Assembly (NCBI GenBank): GCA_039105265.1
Contig: JAPFFF010000019.1
Coordinates: forward strand, 186,001-250,000
Reading direction: 5' to 3'
From: Tritrichomonas musculus
Taxonomy: Eukaryota; Parabasalia; Tritrichomonadida; Tritrichomonadidae
Length of the DNA stretch: 64,000 nt
This document shows positions 30,064-40,517 of this stretch, piece by piece. A program made the translations under genes and the position numbers. Within the stretch, counting starts at the first letter, position 1. Each line of letters begins with the position of its first letter. The notes beneath the pieces are model-generated. The model ran no database searches. It had not been told where the DNA came from and saw nothing but the letters and a program-made list of their open reading frames with translations.

Positions 30064-31213
30064 GGTACAATTCTCATAAGAGGTGAGACTGCGAAATTTT
30101 AAATGAACTTTTTTAGGAATAATAATCAACAAAATTAAAAATAAATTAAAAATATAGTATTATGGTGTTGTTACCTTTTCATATCATATACTTTTTTTCA
30201 GATTTAATCAAAAAAAATTGAAATTGTATTGATATTTCAAAATGTCATAATTCCTATATTCGTCATTATTTTTTCTTTTCAACCATTAAATTGCATTTGT
30301 ATATAGATGATCTCTATTTTTTAATAAGAAAGCTATTCAATGAATGTGTTTTTGGTCAAAATTCAAAAAAAAATTTTTCAATTTAAAGAGAAATTTTCTT
30401 CTATATTAAAGATCAAAGGGATAACTATAGTTCATCTCTTAACTTATCTGGTGCTGGCAAACATATCAAAATATTTTTAAAAAATTTTTTACAATTTTAG
30501 CTAGGGTTGAGGTTTAATATTGAATATAATTCTATATACGTTAATGATGTAAACTTCACAAATATCTAAATAATTTCATTTGTTTTTATTTTGGTATCAA
30601 CCTCACAATAAGTATTTATTTTAATATTTATCAATAATTTACCAAAAAAATCATGCTTATAATATGATGATAGTTAGTTAAATCATAAAAAATCATTATT
30701 TGATTTATAATTCTTAGTCGAAGATTTTAATATTATATTCACATCTATATATTAAATATTGATAATTAAATTATTTATTATTTTGCGTAAATAGAATTTT
30801 TTTATTAAGATAAAATTGAAATTATAATAAGATAGAAGCTATTCAATTTTAAAAATAGATTTATAGCTAAAAATCTGAAAAAAGTATTAGTGAAATTATC
30901 ATAAATAGCATTTAATTCTGGAATAAAATAATATGTATTAATATTATTAAAAAATACCAAAAATTTTCGCAGCCTCACCTCTTTCTCATACGTTAAATAT
31001 TGAGAAAGAGAACGTTAAAATTTTGTGAAAGTGCACCTCTCAGAAAAAGTTTATTTTTGAATGAGTGTCAGATTTAAAATTCTGAGCTTTATTTTTTATA
31101 TTAAATTTTTCAAATGTATAATTTTTTAAAAAATATTTTTTATATAACATGTCTTTTCTTTTTCTTAAAGTGTCAAAAAGTTTTACAGTTACTAAACGTA
31201 TGAGAATTGTACC
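30064..31213. mobile_element. TTAA-flanked non-autonomous transposon (Kolobok-like?)
   Basis: 1,150 bp between two TTAA tetranucleotides (30060-30063 and 31214-31217) with perfect 15-bp terminal inverted repeats GGTACAATTCTCATA. A second inverted pair lies inside: AAGAGGTGAGACTGCGAAAT near 30079 and its near-complement at about 30962-30986. No open frame of note is present. TTAA target duplications are made by Kolobok and piggyBac elements. Kolobok elements have been reported from trichomonads and suit the RRG-type ends better, whereas piggyBac ends usually start CCC. TTA or TA duplications cannot be excluded from one copy. Confidence 0.65.
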
Positions 31214-31482
31214 TTAATAAATAAAGGTGTATACCTAAAAGGTCAATAAATGTTCAAAAAAAATCCACTCAAATTTTTGAATCAAATACGATCAAAAAAG
31301 GTCAAATAATTGTTTTTTTAGTAAATGATCTAAATCCCAAAAAAATTTAAAATTATTTCCATTTTCAAATTTTAATCCCAATGTAAGAACAAGAATCTTG
31401 TTCTTATGTACTTAATTCATATGATGTATTTTTATAATCAAATCATTCATAATTATAAACGTGCTCTTTTTGAAATAAAATA

Positions 31483-32166
31483 ATGAATGATTTCGAATAT
31501 GAGCAAATAAGCATACTTTATCAGAAATTAATTAATCGTCCTCTTGCAAAAATTATCAAGGAAATACCTCAAGATAAAGAATTAGTACCGAATTTTAGAA
31601 TGATTCAAGAAAAAATTGATTCAAAAAAGTATATTTCAATTGTTGATTTTACTATCGATGTACGAACGCTTTTTAACAGAGCTAAACCGCTGTTAAAAGA
31701 TGATGAATTATCAATTTTTGCTATTGATGATCTCGAAATCTGGTTTGAAAAACATCTTATAAAGATCCCAAGAACAAAAGATGAACTTTATTATTGCCAG
31801 GCTAATAAAATCAAAAAGAAGTGCGATAAATTAAGAAGAGCAATGAGCTTGGCTGCATTTTCTTTTCAGCCTGTAAATATAGCTCAAATGGATGACGACT
31901 ATAAAAGACCAGCGCCGCCATATTTAATTTTCGAAATTCAAAAACTAATTTCAGAAGAGATGAAAACCCCAGAAGTACAGAGAAATGTTGCCTCTATATT
32001 AAGATCTGCTATACCAGATTTTAATCCATTAGCTGAAGTTCATATTAATGCATCATCTATAACTGTCGAATTAGCTGAACGTATAAAAGATTATTTACTC
32101 AAAGTTAAAAAAGAGAAAAAAGCAAATATGTTGAAAGAAGATGCAGACCAAACTGTTACTGATTAA
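31483..32166 (+). CDS. Bromodomain-like protein
   Basis: 227 residues from the ATG at 31483. Residues about 12-95 read like a compact divergent bromodomain: LINRPLAKIIKEIPQDKEL, then FRMIQEKIDSKKYISIVDFT and IDVRTLFNRAKPLL. The I..KI....Y.S...F..DV..LF..A pattern matches helices B and C of bromodomains. The acetyl-lysine asparagine is not obvious, because the segment after NRAKPL is altered. The rest is helical with a Lys-rich tail. If right, it would read acetylated histones in the nucleus. A candidate initiator TCATTC lies at about 31444. The assignment is by motif only. Confidence 0.5.
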   Translation: MNDFEYEQISILYQKLINRPLAKIIKEIPQDKELVPNFRMIQEKIDSKKYISIVDFTIDVRTLFNRAKPLLKDDELSIFAIDDLEIWFEKHLIKIPRTKDELYYCQANKIKKKCDKLRRAMSLAAFSFQPVNIAQMDDDYKRPAPPYLIFEIQKLISEEMKTPEVQRNVASILRSAIPDFNPLAEVHINASSITVELAERIKDYLLKVKKEKKANMLKEDADQTVTD

Positions 32167-32362
32167 TATAAATAAAAAATTACTGAAACCAATAACTTAA
32201 ACTTATCTTTCTTTTCTACAAAAAGCGAATCAATTAAAAAAAAAATAATTTGATATACAAGATTAATAATTAAACAATAAAAAACATATTTATTAACAAT
32301 AAAATTAATAAAATTGCCGCAATTAAGAAACCAAGACATTAATTAAAAAAAGAATCGTGTTA

Positions 32363-33562
32363 TTATTGAGGAAGAAGACTCTTGAGGATATTTCGACATG
32401 CAGGTGGACGTGGCATTGGAGGATTTCCGAGTTTCGCTTTGAACGTTGATAGAGAACTAATGCCATTCATAGATTTAGATTCCAGAAGGACTGTTTTCCG
32501 TTCATGCTTCATGAGTTTTGACGTTGAATATCTTCTAGTTTGAGTGTTGTGATTTAAAGCAGATATTGGTGGCTTTGGAACCATAAGAGAATCAGATTGC
32601 ATTACACCATTATAAAAAGAATTTTGCAGCACTGGTTTATTTGTATCGAAAAATGACAGCGAATTGTGATTAGTGATCTTTTTGGAAAAGAAAACTGCAT
32701 CGGATCGTTTTATGTATTCAAGAGGAGGAAAAGCGCGAACTTCATATTTTAGATGTGGCTTAATAGTAATGACGGCAGAGTCATTATTTACCAAGCCACA
32801 ATAATTTGATGCACTGAAAACTGTGAGTAAACGGTTACCAAACATGAATTGATAACCGTCTTGCACACATTCGTGCCCTCTAATAAGCATTTTGGCTTTA
32901 TTTCTATTGAGGAATTCAATAAGTGCGGATTGACCAAAAATGTAACCAACTCCACGAGGTGATTCTGAATAATCTAAAACATTATTTGAAGGATCCGACC
33001 ATAACATTGAGGCAATTGTGTCTTCGTTATAGTGCTCGATAGGTCTTTTTAAACTGTTGACTTGATTAAGTGTAGCCCAATTTGGACCAATACCGCCATG
33101 AACGCATACGATATAATCATCAACGAGAGCGACGAGAGGTAGGCAATTGAAAGCGTCAATAAAAGAAGTAAATAAAGAGTCTGAACCATATACATTAACA
33201 ATTTCTTCGTTAAAACCGCAATGGCTGCATAATTGCGTAAATTCATGATTACCGCGAAGAATAGAAACATTTTCTGGGTAAAGAACTCGGAGAGCAAAAA
33301 TAAAAGTAGCTGTTTCAATAGAGAAATCTCCTCTATCGACAATGTCACCCAAGAAAAGATATTTTGTTGTATTTGGTAAACCAAATTTTCGAATTATACG
33401 AAATAAATCAAGAATTTGGCCATGAAGATCACCAACAATAACAATTGGACTTTGTAAATGAAGTAAACATGGACTTCCAGAAACAGATTGTTGAGTTAAA
33501 TTGCATAAAATTCTAACATCGTCCTCTGAAAAGGTTGGAAGTTTGAAATTGATGTGTTTCAT
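32363..33562 (-). CDS. PPP-family serine/threonine phosphatase (PP1-like)
   Basis: All metal-binding motifs are present: GDLHGQ, GDIVDRGDFS, LRGNHE, and later IRGHECVQDGY and SASNYCG. About 399 residues would start from the ATG at 33562 (MKHINFKLP). The frame stays open to 33658 and there encodes LILSQFQPFLDVDPNEF, which fits the start of this phosphatase type, but no in-frame ATG exists there, only TTG. The true start is therefore uncertain. The C-terminal 100 residues beyond the catalytic core are basic and Ser/Pro-rich, unlike classic PP1. The family is expanded in trichomonads. Likely a cytosolic or nuclear phosphatase with lineage-specific tail. Confidence 0.88.
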   Translation of the reverse strand: MKHINFKLPTFSEDDVRILCNLTQQSVSGSPCLLHLQSPIVIVGDLHGQILDLFRIIRKFGLPNTTKYLFLGDIVDRGDFSIETATFIFALRVLYPENVSILRGNHEFTQLCSHCGFNEEIVNVYGSDSLFTSFIDAFNCLPLVALVDDYIVCVHGGIGPNWATLNQVNSLKRPIEHYNEDTIASMLWSDPSNNVLDYSESPRGVGYIFGQSALIEFLNRNKAKMLIRGHECVQDGYQFMFGNRLLTVFSASNYCGLVNNDSAVITIKPHLKYEVRAFPPLEYIKRSDAVFFSKKITNHNSLSFFDTNKPVLQNSFYNGVMQSDSLMVPKPPISALNHNTQTRRYSTSKLMKHERKTVLLESKSMNGISSLSTFKAKLGNPPMPRPPACRNILKSLLPQ

Positions 33563-34236
33563 AGCAAATTCGTTTGGGTCAACATCCAAAAATGGCTGAA
33601 ACTGACTCAGTATTAAAGAAGCAATTGATATTTGATTCAAAACGAAATTAACAAACAAATAAAAATTGATTCAATTTAAATTGAATAAAATTTCATTTCT
33701 GTTTTTATTTTTTTTTTCAATAGAAAAATCTAGATTTTCTGTTAAATTTAGGGTTAAGGGTATAGTTTAAATTATTTTTTGAAGTAATTCAGAAGATTTT
33801 ATATTTTTATATTTAATTCAATATTGAATTAAAAAAATATTCATTCTCAATTTACTGTTTTTTATGAGATATGCCTAAACATGAATATCATGAGTTGCTT
33901 TAAACATTTAGCAATTTTAAAATAGCCAAAGATATGATAAATATTAATATAAATCAAAATTTTAAAATCTTAAAATAATATAGTATATTATTTTTAATAA
34001 TATAATGGAAGTAAAAATAAAAAAAGAATATCATTATGTAACAAACTAATGCCACTATTTTTTTACGTTAATGATTCACTAACCAAATAAATTTAAATTC
34101 AATGCATAATCAAGATTAAACTTCCATTATAAGAGTAGATCTTCATGGATTTTAATTCTAAATCATATAAAGCTGACATTTACTTAGTATCTAACTAAAA
34201 TAGAAATAATTAGTCAAGATATTTAACTTAAAATAT

Positions 34237-35612
34237 AAAAAATGAGAAAATTTCTGAGAATATCAAGATCTATATCAGAAAATAAATGATATAGTCGATT
34301 GCTATTTGAAAACAAGAGCAAATGAAATAAAATGAAATTTGAAAAAAATAAAAAAGTTGTTTTCAATGAGCGTTTTTTATTTATTCAGGTACTTTTTGTA
34401 TGAATATTTTGCTTTTTGTTTGATATTGGTAGTTTTTCAAAGATTTTAACGTAATTTTAAGACGTTAATTTTTATGAAAATTTGGTGTTCAAAACGTTTA
34501 ATACACAATTTTAAAGAACTTGGTGAGCTTTATGCGGGATAAACGAATACATATTACGCAATTTTGAGTAAAAAAAAGAATAACGATTAGAAATATGAAA
34601 TTGACCTACAATAAAAGGCCAAATAAAAAGATCTGACAAAATATTTTTCCTCTATTTATTTTTTAATTTTTAATATAAAGTTAAGATGTACGTAAAAAAT
34701 TGTCTGACCAGTTTTTTTTATTTGTTCCAAAAAAATTTCTATACCTAATTATGATTCAAAACTCAATAACAGCAAAAGGAAAAAATAAATCCTCCGGCCA
34801 AATCTAATATTTATATATATATATTTGAAATCAATCATAAAATCTTCTAAAATGCTTAGATTCACCTCATTTTCAAGCTTTTTTAAAAAAATATGAAAAT
34901 TCAATGCATTTTATATTTTGGATTATTGAATTTGAAAAGAATTGAATAGATTATAAAATGAAAAAAACTATTTTCTCCCTAGCCATGAATATAAATTTTT
35001 GTCATTTGATTTTTGGTATATGAAAATTATATCAAAAAATATTTGATTTAGCCGGAGGATTTATTTTTTCCTTTTGCTGTTATTGAGTTTTGAATCATAA
35101 TTAGGTATAGAAATTTTTTTGGAACAAATAAAAAAAACTGGTCAGACAATTTTTTACGTACATCTTAACTTTATATTAAAAATTAAAAAATAAATAGAGG
35201 AAAAATATTTTGTCAGATCTTTTTATTTGGCCTTTTATTGTAGGTCAATTTCATATTTCTAATCGTTATTCTTTTTTTTACTCAAAATTGCGTAATATGT
35301 ATTCGTTTATCCCGCATAAAGCTCACCAAGTTCTTTAAAATTGTGTATTAAACGTTTTGAACACCAAATTTTCATAAAAATTAACGTCTTAAAATTACGT
35401 TAAAATCTTTGAAAAACTACCAATATCAAACAAAAAGCAAAATATTCATACAAAAAGTACCTGAATAAATAAAAAACGCTCATTGAAAACAACTTTTTTA
35501 TTTTTTTCAAATTTCATTTTATTTCATTTGCTCTTGTTTTCAAATAGCAATCGACTATATCATTTATTTTCTGATATAGATCTTGATATTCTCAGAAATT
35601 TTCTCATTTTTT
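34237..35612. repeat. Giant inverted repeat, about 562-bp arms
   Basis: Arms 34237-34798 and 35051-35612 are reverse complements around a centre at 34924.5, with a 252-bp spacer. I compared several long stretches and found no substitution; the constant coordinate sum (69849) at both ends shows there is no net length difference. Similarity continues 14 bp inward with two mismatches and fades outward over some tens of bases. The inner ends carry CCTCCGG/CCGGAGG. The arms hold no open frame. It could be a foldback-type transposon, two copies in opposite orientation, or a recent inverted duplication. Confidence 0.88.
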
Positions 35613-36174
35613 GATATTTTAAGAAAAATATCTCAACTAATATTTATATTTTAGCAAATATTAAAATATTTACTGATATTTCCAATTATATATTCACATC
35701 CAGCAAATTATTTTAAACAATTATTGGTAAATTGTTAAATATTTGATTATGTTAAAAATCTATCTAAAAGTTTGCAATTATGTATGATATATTGTGAAAT
35801 CATTAAATCTACTAACTTTTAGTTGTTATATCAAGATATCTAAATCAAGTTATTTAAGAAAATACTCTATTTTCGAAATTCTCTCAAATTCTACAATTAT
35901 AGATATCAAAATGTCAAAGGATATAAAAACAAAAAAATATAATATACGATATTATAATTAGAAATCTTATATTATGCTCGATATATTAAATATTCATATT
36001 TTATACATATATTCAAATTTGACTGTATAAAATCATATAAAATAAAATCTCAGAAAATTGAGAATCATTCAAAAAAGAATTCAAAAAAAAACTTAAAGAA
36101 CCAGAGAAATGATTTCTCGCATTTTTTGAAATTTTATTAGATAAATCGCAATAACATTTAAAATTATTAGTTTT

Positions 36175-36272
36175 GTACGGAGGAAATTTTTTTTTGTTGA
36201 GTCTTTTTCAATATCTCAAATAATTATTAGAAAATAATTAATTTAGAATAAAATAAAAAAAATCCTCCGGAC
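36175..36272. repeat. Small inverted repeat with CGGAGGA ends
   Basis: A 98-bp interval starting GTACGGAGGAAATTTTTT and ending AAAAAAAATCCTCCGGAC. The end motif resembles the inner ends of the big palindrome (CCGGAGGATTTATTTTTT), so both may descend from one element family. No target duplication is evident. Confidence 0.5.
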
Positions 36273-36398
36273 ATTTCTTTGTGCACATTCTAATTTTATA
36301 AAAAGAATTTAAAAAAAAGCAACAGAGAAAATTTTTTTCTCATATCGAATAAGCCCACTTTTTCAACTATACCCTTAAATCAATTTTATTGCATTTTT

Positions 36399-39300
36399 AT
36401 GCTTCCCCGCACAGAGCTAATAAATTTTGCAGATTTAGCGGATGAAGATGAATACTCTTTTATTGATGAAGAAAAATCTGATAATTTTGGAATTTCAGGT
36501 AAAAATGCAAATGATGGAATTTTTGTCTCCCCAAAAAATCTTTATCATTGCTCAATTGAACAGCAACTTCCTTTAATAGATACCACAGTTTCTAGTCGTA
36601 GCACTTCATCAACAGCTTTATCTTTAGATGAAAATGATTACAAAATTGATCAGATTATAAAATCATTACAGTTACGCCAAAACATTCAAATCGATGGTAC
36701 AAGATGTGCAATAATCGATATTGCGCATCCTGCCCAATATCAGCTTAATTCTTCAGATTATCTTAATAGCTCACCTTATTTTTTAACATGGACGCCAATT
36801 AATTCAGCATCAGCTACAGAATTTCCTTCAATTGTACAAAATAACATAAAAATCGATTATCAATCAATTAATAAAGAATTGAAATTTGTACATTTTGTAG
36901 CACCAGCTGCAGAACGAATGAAAAATTTATCTCAAATCAGGAAGGAAATTCCAATTGGCCGAGTTATATTTCATTACATAGGATTCGGTCTTCCAACGCA
37001 TACAGAAGGGCGAATATCAGTTTGTGAAGGTCGCAGTTTAAAACCTTATTCAGTTGGCCGAATATTCGAAGATATTCGTACACCATCCTGGTTTATATTT
37101 GATTGTGACAATGCAGGATCATTTATTCAAACCATAATGCAACGATGCCAAAAACTTCAATCACGAACAGATAAAAACTCATTAATTAATTGGTGTGATT
37201 GGTATTGTTTATGTGCAACATCAGAAAATGAATTTTTACCAAAAGATCCCAAATTACCGAGAGATTTTTTAACGTCCTGTCTTCTAACGCCAGTTAAACT
37301 CTCAATATTATGTCATATATTAAAATACTTTCGATTATCTCTTGACAATCCATTTCAATATCTATCTCAATTAGAACAAAGTCCAGATTTGCATGAAATG
37401 CTGACAGTTATAACAGATGCGATAGCATCAGATTATGTCAAACCGAAATTTTTCTTTCAAATGTTTCGGAATGACCATGTTGTCGGCACCATTTTCCGTA
37501 GATTTATACTTGCCCAGTATTTGCTTAAGGAATATGAGGTGCACCCCATTTCTAACCCTTCATTACCTGACATGACGAAGCACCAAATGTGGCAAGAATG
37601 GGAAGCCTCTCTTGACATTTGGATCTCGTCTAATTTGACCATTCCGCCTTCATTTTGTTCCAGTTACTTCCAGCGTGTTTCGAACTTTTTCACTTCCGCT
37701 GTGCAAAATGGCCGGCCAATTAACCAGTCAATCTTGGTGACCATGTGTCATATTGTTTTATTCCAGCCTGAGCTATTCGCTCCGATAGCCATCTTTGCCT
37801 CAAAAAGTGGAGAGAATCGAAGCCAATTATCAACGACGATTTTATTCAAAAAATTCTTTCAAATTTTTATTGAGAATAACGTTTCACCTGTCGCTTATGA
37901 GTCACTTTCATACATAATTATAGCAATGCTTCAGTATGACCATAACTTCTTCCACGAAATAAAGAGAGACTTGAACTTCCTCCCTTTAGTTCATTTCATT
38001 TTCGACCAATCGGTGAGTCAATCCACTCGAACGTTTGTAACGGCCATTCTATCGTTCATTGTGCCGCACATGAAGACGATACAAGATGCCTGTCTCACAA
38101 AGTCATTCATGGTGCAGCTTAAAACCGAGATTTCAAGAGCAAATCCGATCTTTTTGCAATGGCTCTTGATCTTTCTGAAGCGAGTTTTGAATTTCTCATC
38201 GGCCGACCTATCGACCTTCTACAACGACAGTGTTCATATTCAAATCTCGAGCTGCATCTTCCACAAGTCGTTTGAGTGTCGTGCATCTACTGTCACAGCT
38301 CTTTCGTGCTTCATGCAATCTGACGAGAACTCGGTCCTTAACTACATCCTCTTGATGATGACTTTTCCGGCACTTTTTGACATGTCATATCTCGTACGAT
38401 ACCAGTTCCTTCTTTTTGTGATTCGTTTTTTAACGACGAACCAGAAAGAGCTATCGAACATCATGAAGGACTGCACAACTGACGCATCGTTCAATTCGTT
38501 CAATTCAATTTTTGAACGTTGGATTGGCGGCGATTCGTTATATAAAGTATACAATGACTTCGTCCTCTTTGCGAAGGCAATTGACTCTGCTTCGAAGAAA
38601 GAAAACTTGATTCGTGAAGCTTGTTCTTTTTGCTTGTTTGTCATTAAGTATTTTTGCCATGATCCTCACCCGTCAATCAAGAACATCTCTTCTTTGGCGA
38701 AGGAATCATTCGACAATCTTCTTAATAACAACAACAACGAAAAGGCGCAAAAGTGCCACTCAATATCGCCTCCTTTTGGCTGGCACTCGGCAAACCCGAT
38801 TAAAGAGGCAATGAAGCGCCAAGTGCAGGTCCCTCTGACACCGCAAAGATCGGCAAATGCAATGCAGCAAAACGCAAGCAATTTGCAGAAGAGTAGCCAG
38901 ATTGCTCAGCAGTTGTCAACAAATTCAATCTCAAGGTTCTTTTCTCAGCAGAACAAAAAGCAAGAGAACTACAAATATTTGTTCGAATCTGACTCTGACG
39001 TGCTTTTCTACTCTTCATTGCACCAGCTCGTTGAAAGTGGAAAAGATATACTTGGTGAAAAGAAGCAGCAGCCGCTTGAAAAGCAGTCAAGCTCAACAAA
39101 CTCATTCGTTGGTGGAGGTGGAATTAACATCCCAACAGCTCATTTGCATTTGAGGCAACAAACTCATTCGCAAATAAAAAATCCGGTCCGGATGGCTTTC
39201 GAACGTGATACCACAAGAATTGTTGTTGCTGCAAAATGTAAGTGGATGTATCACGTCGATCAACAATTGAATGTGTCAAGTAAGGTAAAGGCATCTGAGT

Positions 39301-40067
39301 TCCCAATAAGTGATATGAAGATGACAGATGACTCAAAAACCGCCATTGCTGCTTGCTGCGATGGAACAATCAAAATGTGGCACTGTGGATGCAATGAATG
39401 CTATTCTTGCTTTAGAGCAGATGTCTGTTTTGATGATGACCAAAATCCATTGTTGTTTGACATAACAACTTTTTCAAAGAAAATATTAACTGGCAGAAAT
39501 GGTATTCAATATTATGATATGTCAACACAGAGACTCATTAGCGATTGGAGTACGCCTTATAGAGTGACAGCTATGACAGTACATCCAGGTAATGAGAATA
39601 TTGCTGTAGTTGGATTGGTAAACGGTAATATTAACGCATTCGATTTGAGAATGAAGGAGAAAAAATCAATCAATTTCGGTAAAATTATTTCAGTGGGTAT
39701 AACTGAGCCAATAATTAAGATGGCATCTAATACAAACGGCGCTGGATTCCTTTACGGAGCTACAGCTTCAGGTAAAATAATTGAATGGAATGCGACCACA
39801 AATGCTGTGAAAATTATCAAGGCCCAAATAAGCTCTCAATTAGCGAGCTTTGAAATGCATAAAAATTTACCCTTGGTGGCAATGGCAGCTGTTGACGATT
39901 CGCCAATGATTTGTAGCCCAAGTGGTAAGATTTTGTATAAGGCAAAAAATATACCACCAGGATCTATTTTTACTTTTCATCCTATCTTACCAATTATATC
40001 ATTTGGAACACCGAATTCTGATTTACTATCTTATGATGTTTTGCTCGCCGGTGACCAAAAACAATAA
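36399..40067 (+). CDS. RPTOR: Raptor, TORC1 subunit
   Basis: 1,222 residues from the ATG at 36399. The Raptor N-terminal caspase-like domain lies at about 100-250: RVIFHYIGFGLPTHTEGRIS corresponds to VLFHYNGHGVP, and WFIFDCDNAG to IFVYDCSNAG. An armadillo-type region follows. It starts with the Raptor-specific block FRRFILAQYLLKEYEVHPIS, then PSLPDMTKHQMWQEWEASLD, where other Raptors have the LP-TxxHxMWxAWD motif. Residues about 935-1222 form WD40 blades (ITGRNGIQYYDMST, AVVGLVNGNINAFDLRM). It should be the substrate-recruiting scaffold of TORC1. The middle third (37500-39200) is clearly more GC-rich than both ends. The 24-bp gap to the upstream element implies a very short leader or a promoter inside that element. 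Confidence 0.9.
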   Translation: MLPRTELINFADLADEDEYSFIDEEKSDNFGISGKNANDGIFVSPKNLYHCSIEQQLPLIDTTVSSRSTSSTALSLDENDYKIDQIIKSLQLRQNIQIDGTRCAIIDIAHPAQYQLNSSDYLNSSPYFLTWTPINSASATEFPSIVQNNIKIDYQSINKELKFVHFVAPAAERMKNLSQIRKEIPIGRVIFHYIGFGLPTHTEGRISVCEGRSLKPYSVGRIFEDIRTPSWFIFDCDNAGSFIQTIMQRCQKLQSRTDKNSLINWCDWYCLCATSENEFLPKDPKLPRDFLTSCLLTPVKLSILCHILKYFRLSLDNPFQYLSQLEQSPDLHEMLTVITDAIASDYVKPKFFFQMFRNDHVVGTIFRRFILAQYLLKEYEVHPISNPSLPDMTKHQMWQEWEASLDIWISSNLTIPPSFCSSYFQRVSNFFTSAVQNGRPINQSILVTMCHIVLFQPELFAPIAIFASKSGENRSQLSTTILFKKFFQIFIENNVSPVAYESLSYIIIAMLQYDHNFFHEIKRDLNFLPLVHFIFDQSVSQSTRTFVTAILSFIVPHMKTIQDACLTKSFMVQLKTEISRANPIFLQWLLIFLKRVLNFSSADLSTFYNDSVHIQISSCIFHKSFECRASTVTALSCFMQSDENSVLNYILLMMTFPALFDMSYLVRYQFLLFVIRFLTTNQKELSNIMKDCTTDASFNSFNSIFERWIGGDSLYKVYNDFVLFAKAIDSASKKENLIREACSFCLFVIKYFCHDPHPSIKNISSLAKESFDNLLNNNNNEKAQKCHSISPPFGWHSANPIKEAMKRQVQVPLTPQRSANAMQQNASNLQKSSQIAQQLSTNSISRFFSQQNKKQENYKYLFESDSDVLFYSSLHQLVESGKDILGEKKQQPLEKQSSSTNSFVGGGGINIPTAHLHLRQQTHSQIKNPVRMAFERDTTRIVVAAKCKWMYHVDQQLNVSSKVKASEFPISDMKMTDDSKTAIAACCDGTIKMWHCGCNECYSCFRADVCFDDDQNPLLFDITTFSKKILTGRNGIQYYDMSTQRLISDWSTPYRVTAMTVHPGNENIAVVGLVNGNINAFDLRMKEKKSINFGKIISVGITEPIIKMASNTNGAGFLYGATASGKIIEWNATTNAVKIIKAQISSQLASFEMHKNLPLVAMAAVDDSPMICSPSGKILYKAKNIPPGSIFTFHPILPIISFGTPNSDLLSYDVLLAGDQKQ

Positions 40068-40517
40068 TTATCTATCCTTTATTATTATTATTATTATTGA
40101 TTTATTTTGCTTGATTATAAGAATATTTTGTGAACTTTTTCTTTGCAATTTGCTTTCAAAAAAGTTTCGCATGATATTTTTTATCCAAACTATTAGAAAA
40201 TATTATAAATCCTGAGAGAAAAAAAAAAACATGATGTGTATTTTACACAAACTATGTTTAACCTATGGTATTAATAAATTTAGTCTATCTTTTTTTTAAT
40301 TTATCAGAATTTTTTATTTTTTTATTTTGCGATTGTATTGTGATGATTTCCTAATTGTTGAAATAAAAATTTTGGAATTGATCTTATTAACGTTTAACTC
40401 AAAGATAATTATCGCAAAAGTTTATATATATATATATTATTTGGTATTGCCTTTTAATTAACTCAAAGATAATTATCCATTAATTAATGGAAACTAATTA
40501 AAAAAAAAGTTGCGAAT
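40068..40517. other. Intergenic spacer between convergent genes
   Basis: 450 bp, AT-rich, with a TTATTATTATTA run at about 40079-40098. An 18-bp direct repeat AACTCAAAGATAATTATC occurs at about 40396 and 40461. There is no gene. Confidence 0.5.

Larger units (their letters stand above)
33758..36374. mobile_element. TTAA-flanked non-autonomous element filling the spacer
   Basis: 2,617 bp between TTAA copies at 33754-33757 and 36375-36378. Terminal inverted repeats read GGGTATAGTTTAA (left) and GGGTATAGTTGAA (right, reverse complement): 12 of 13 bp match. It fills nearly all of the gap between the phosphatase and Raptor genes, its right end lying only 24 bp before the Raptor ATG. No coding frame is visible. 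It contains a long palindrome (34237-35612) and a 98-bp inverted repeat (36175-36272), so it may be composite. The ends share TTAA-GG with the elements at 30064 and 49493. The termini are short, so chance pairing is possible. Confidence 0.5.

Noticed and set aside
38342-39369. Several antisense and alternate-frame open frames of 61-101 codons over the Raptor gene
   Set aside because: They arise from the GC-rich codon use of the real frame and have no recognisable motif.
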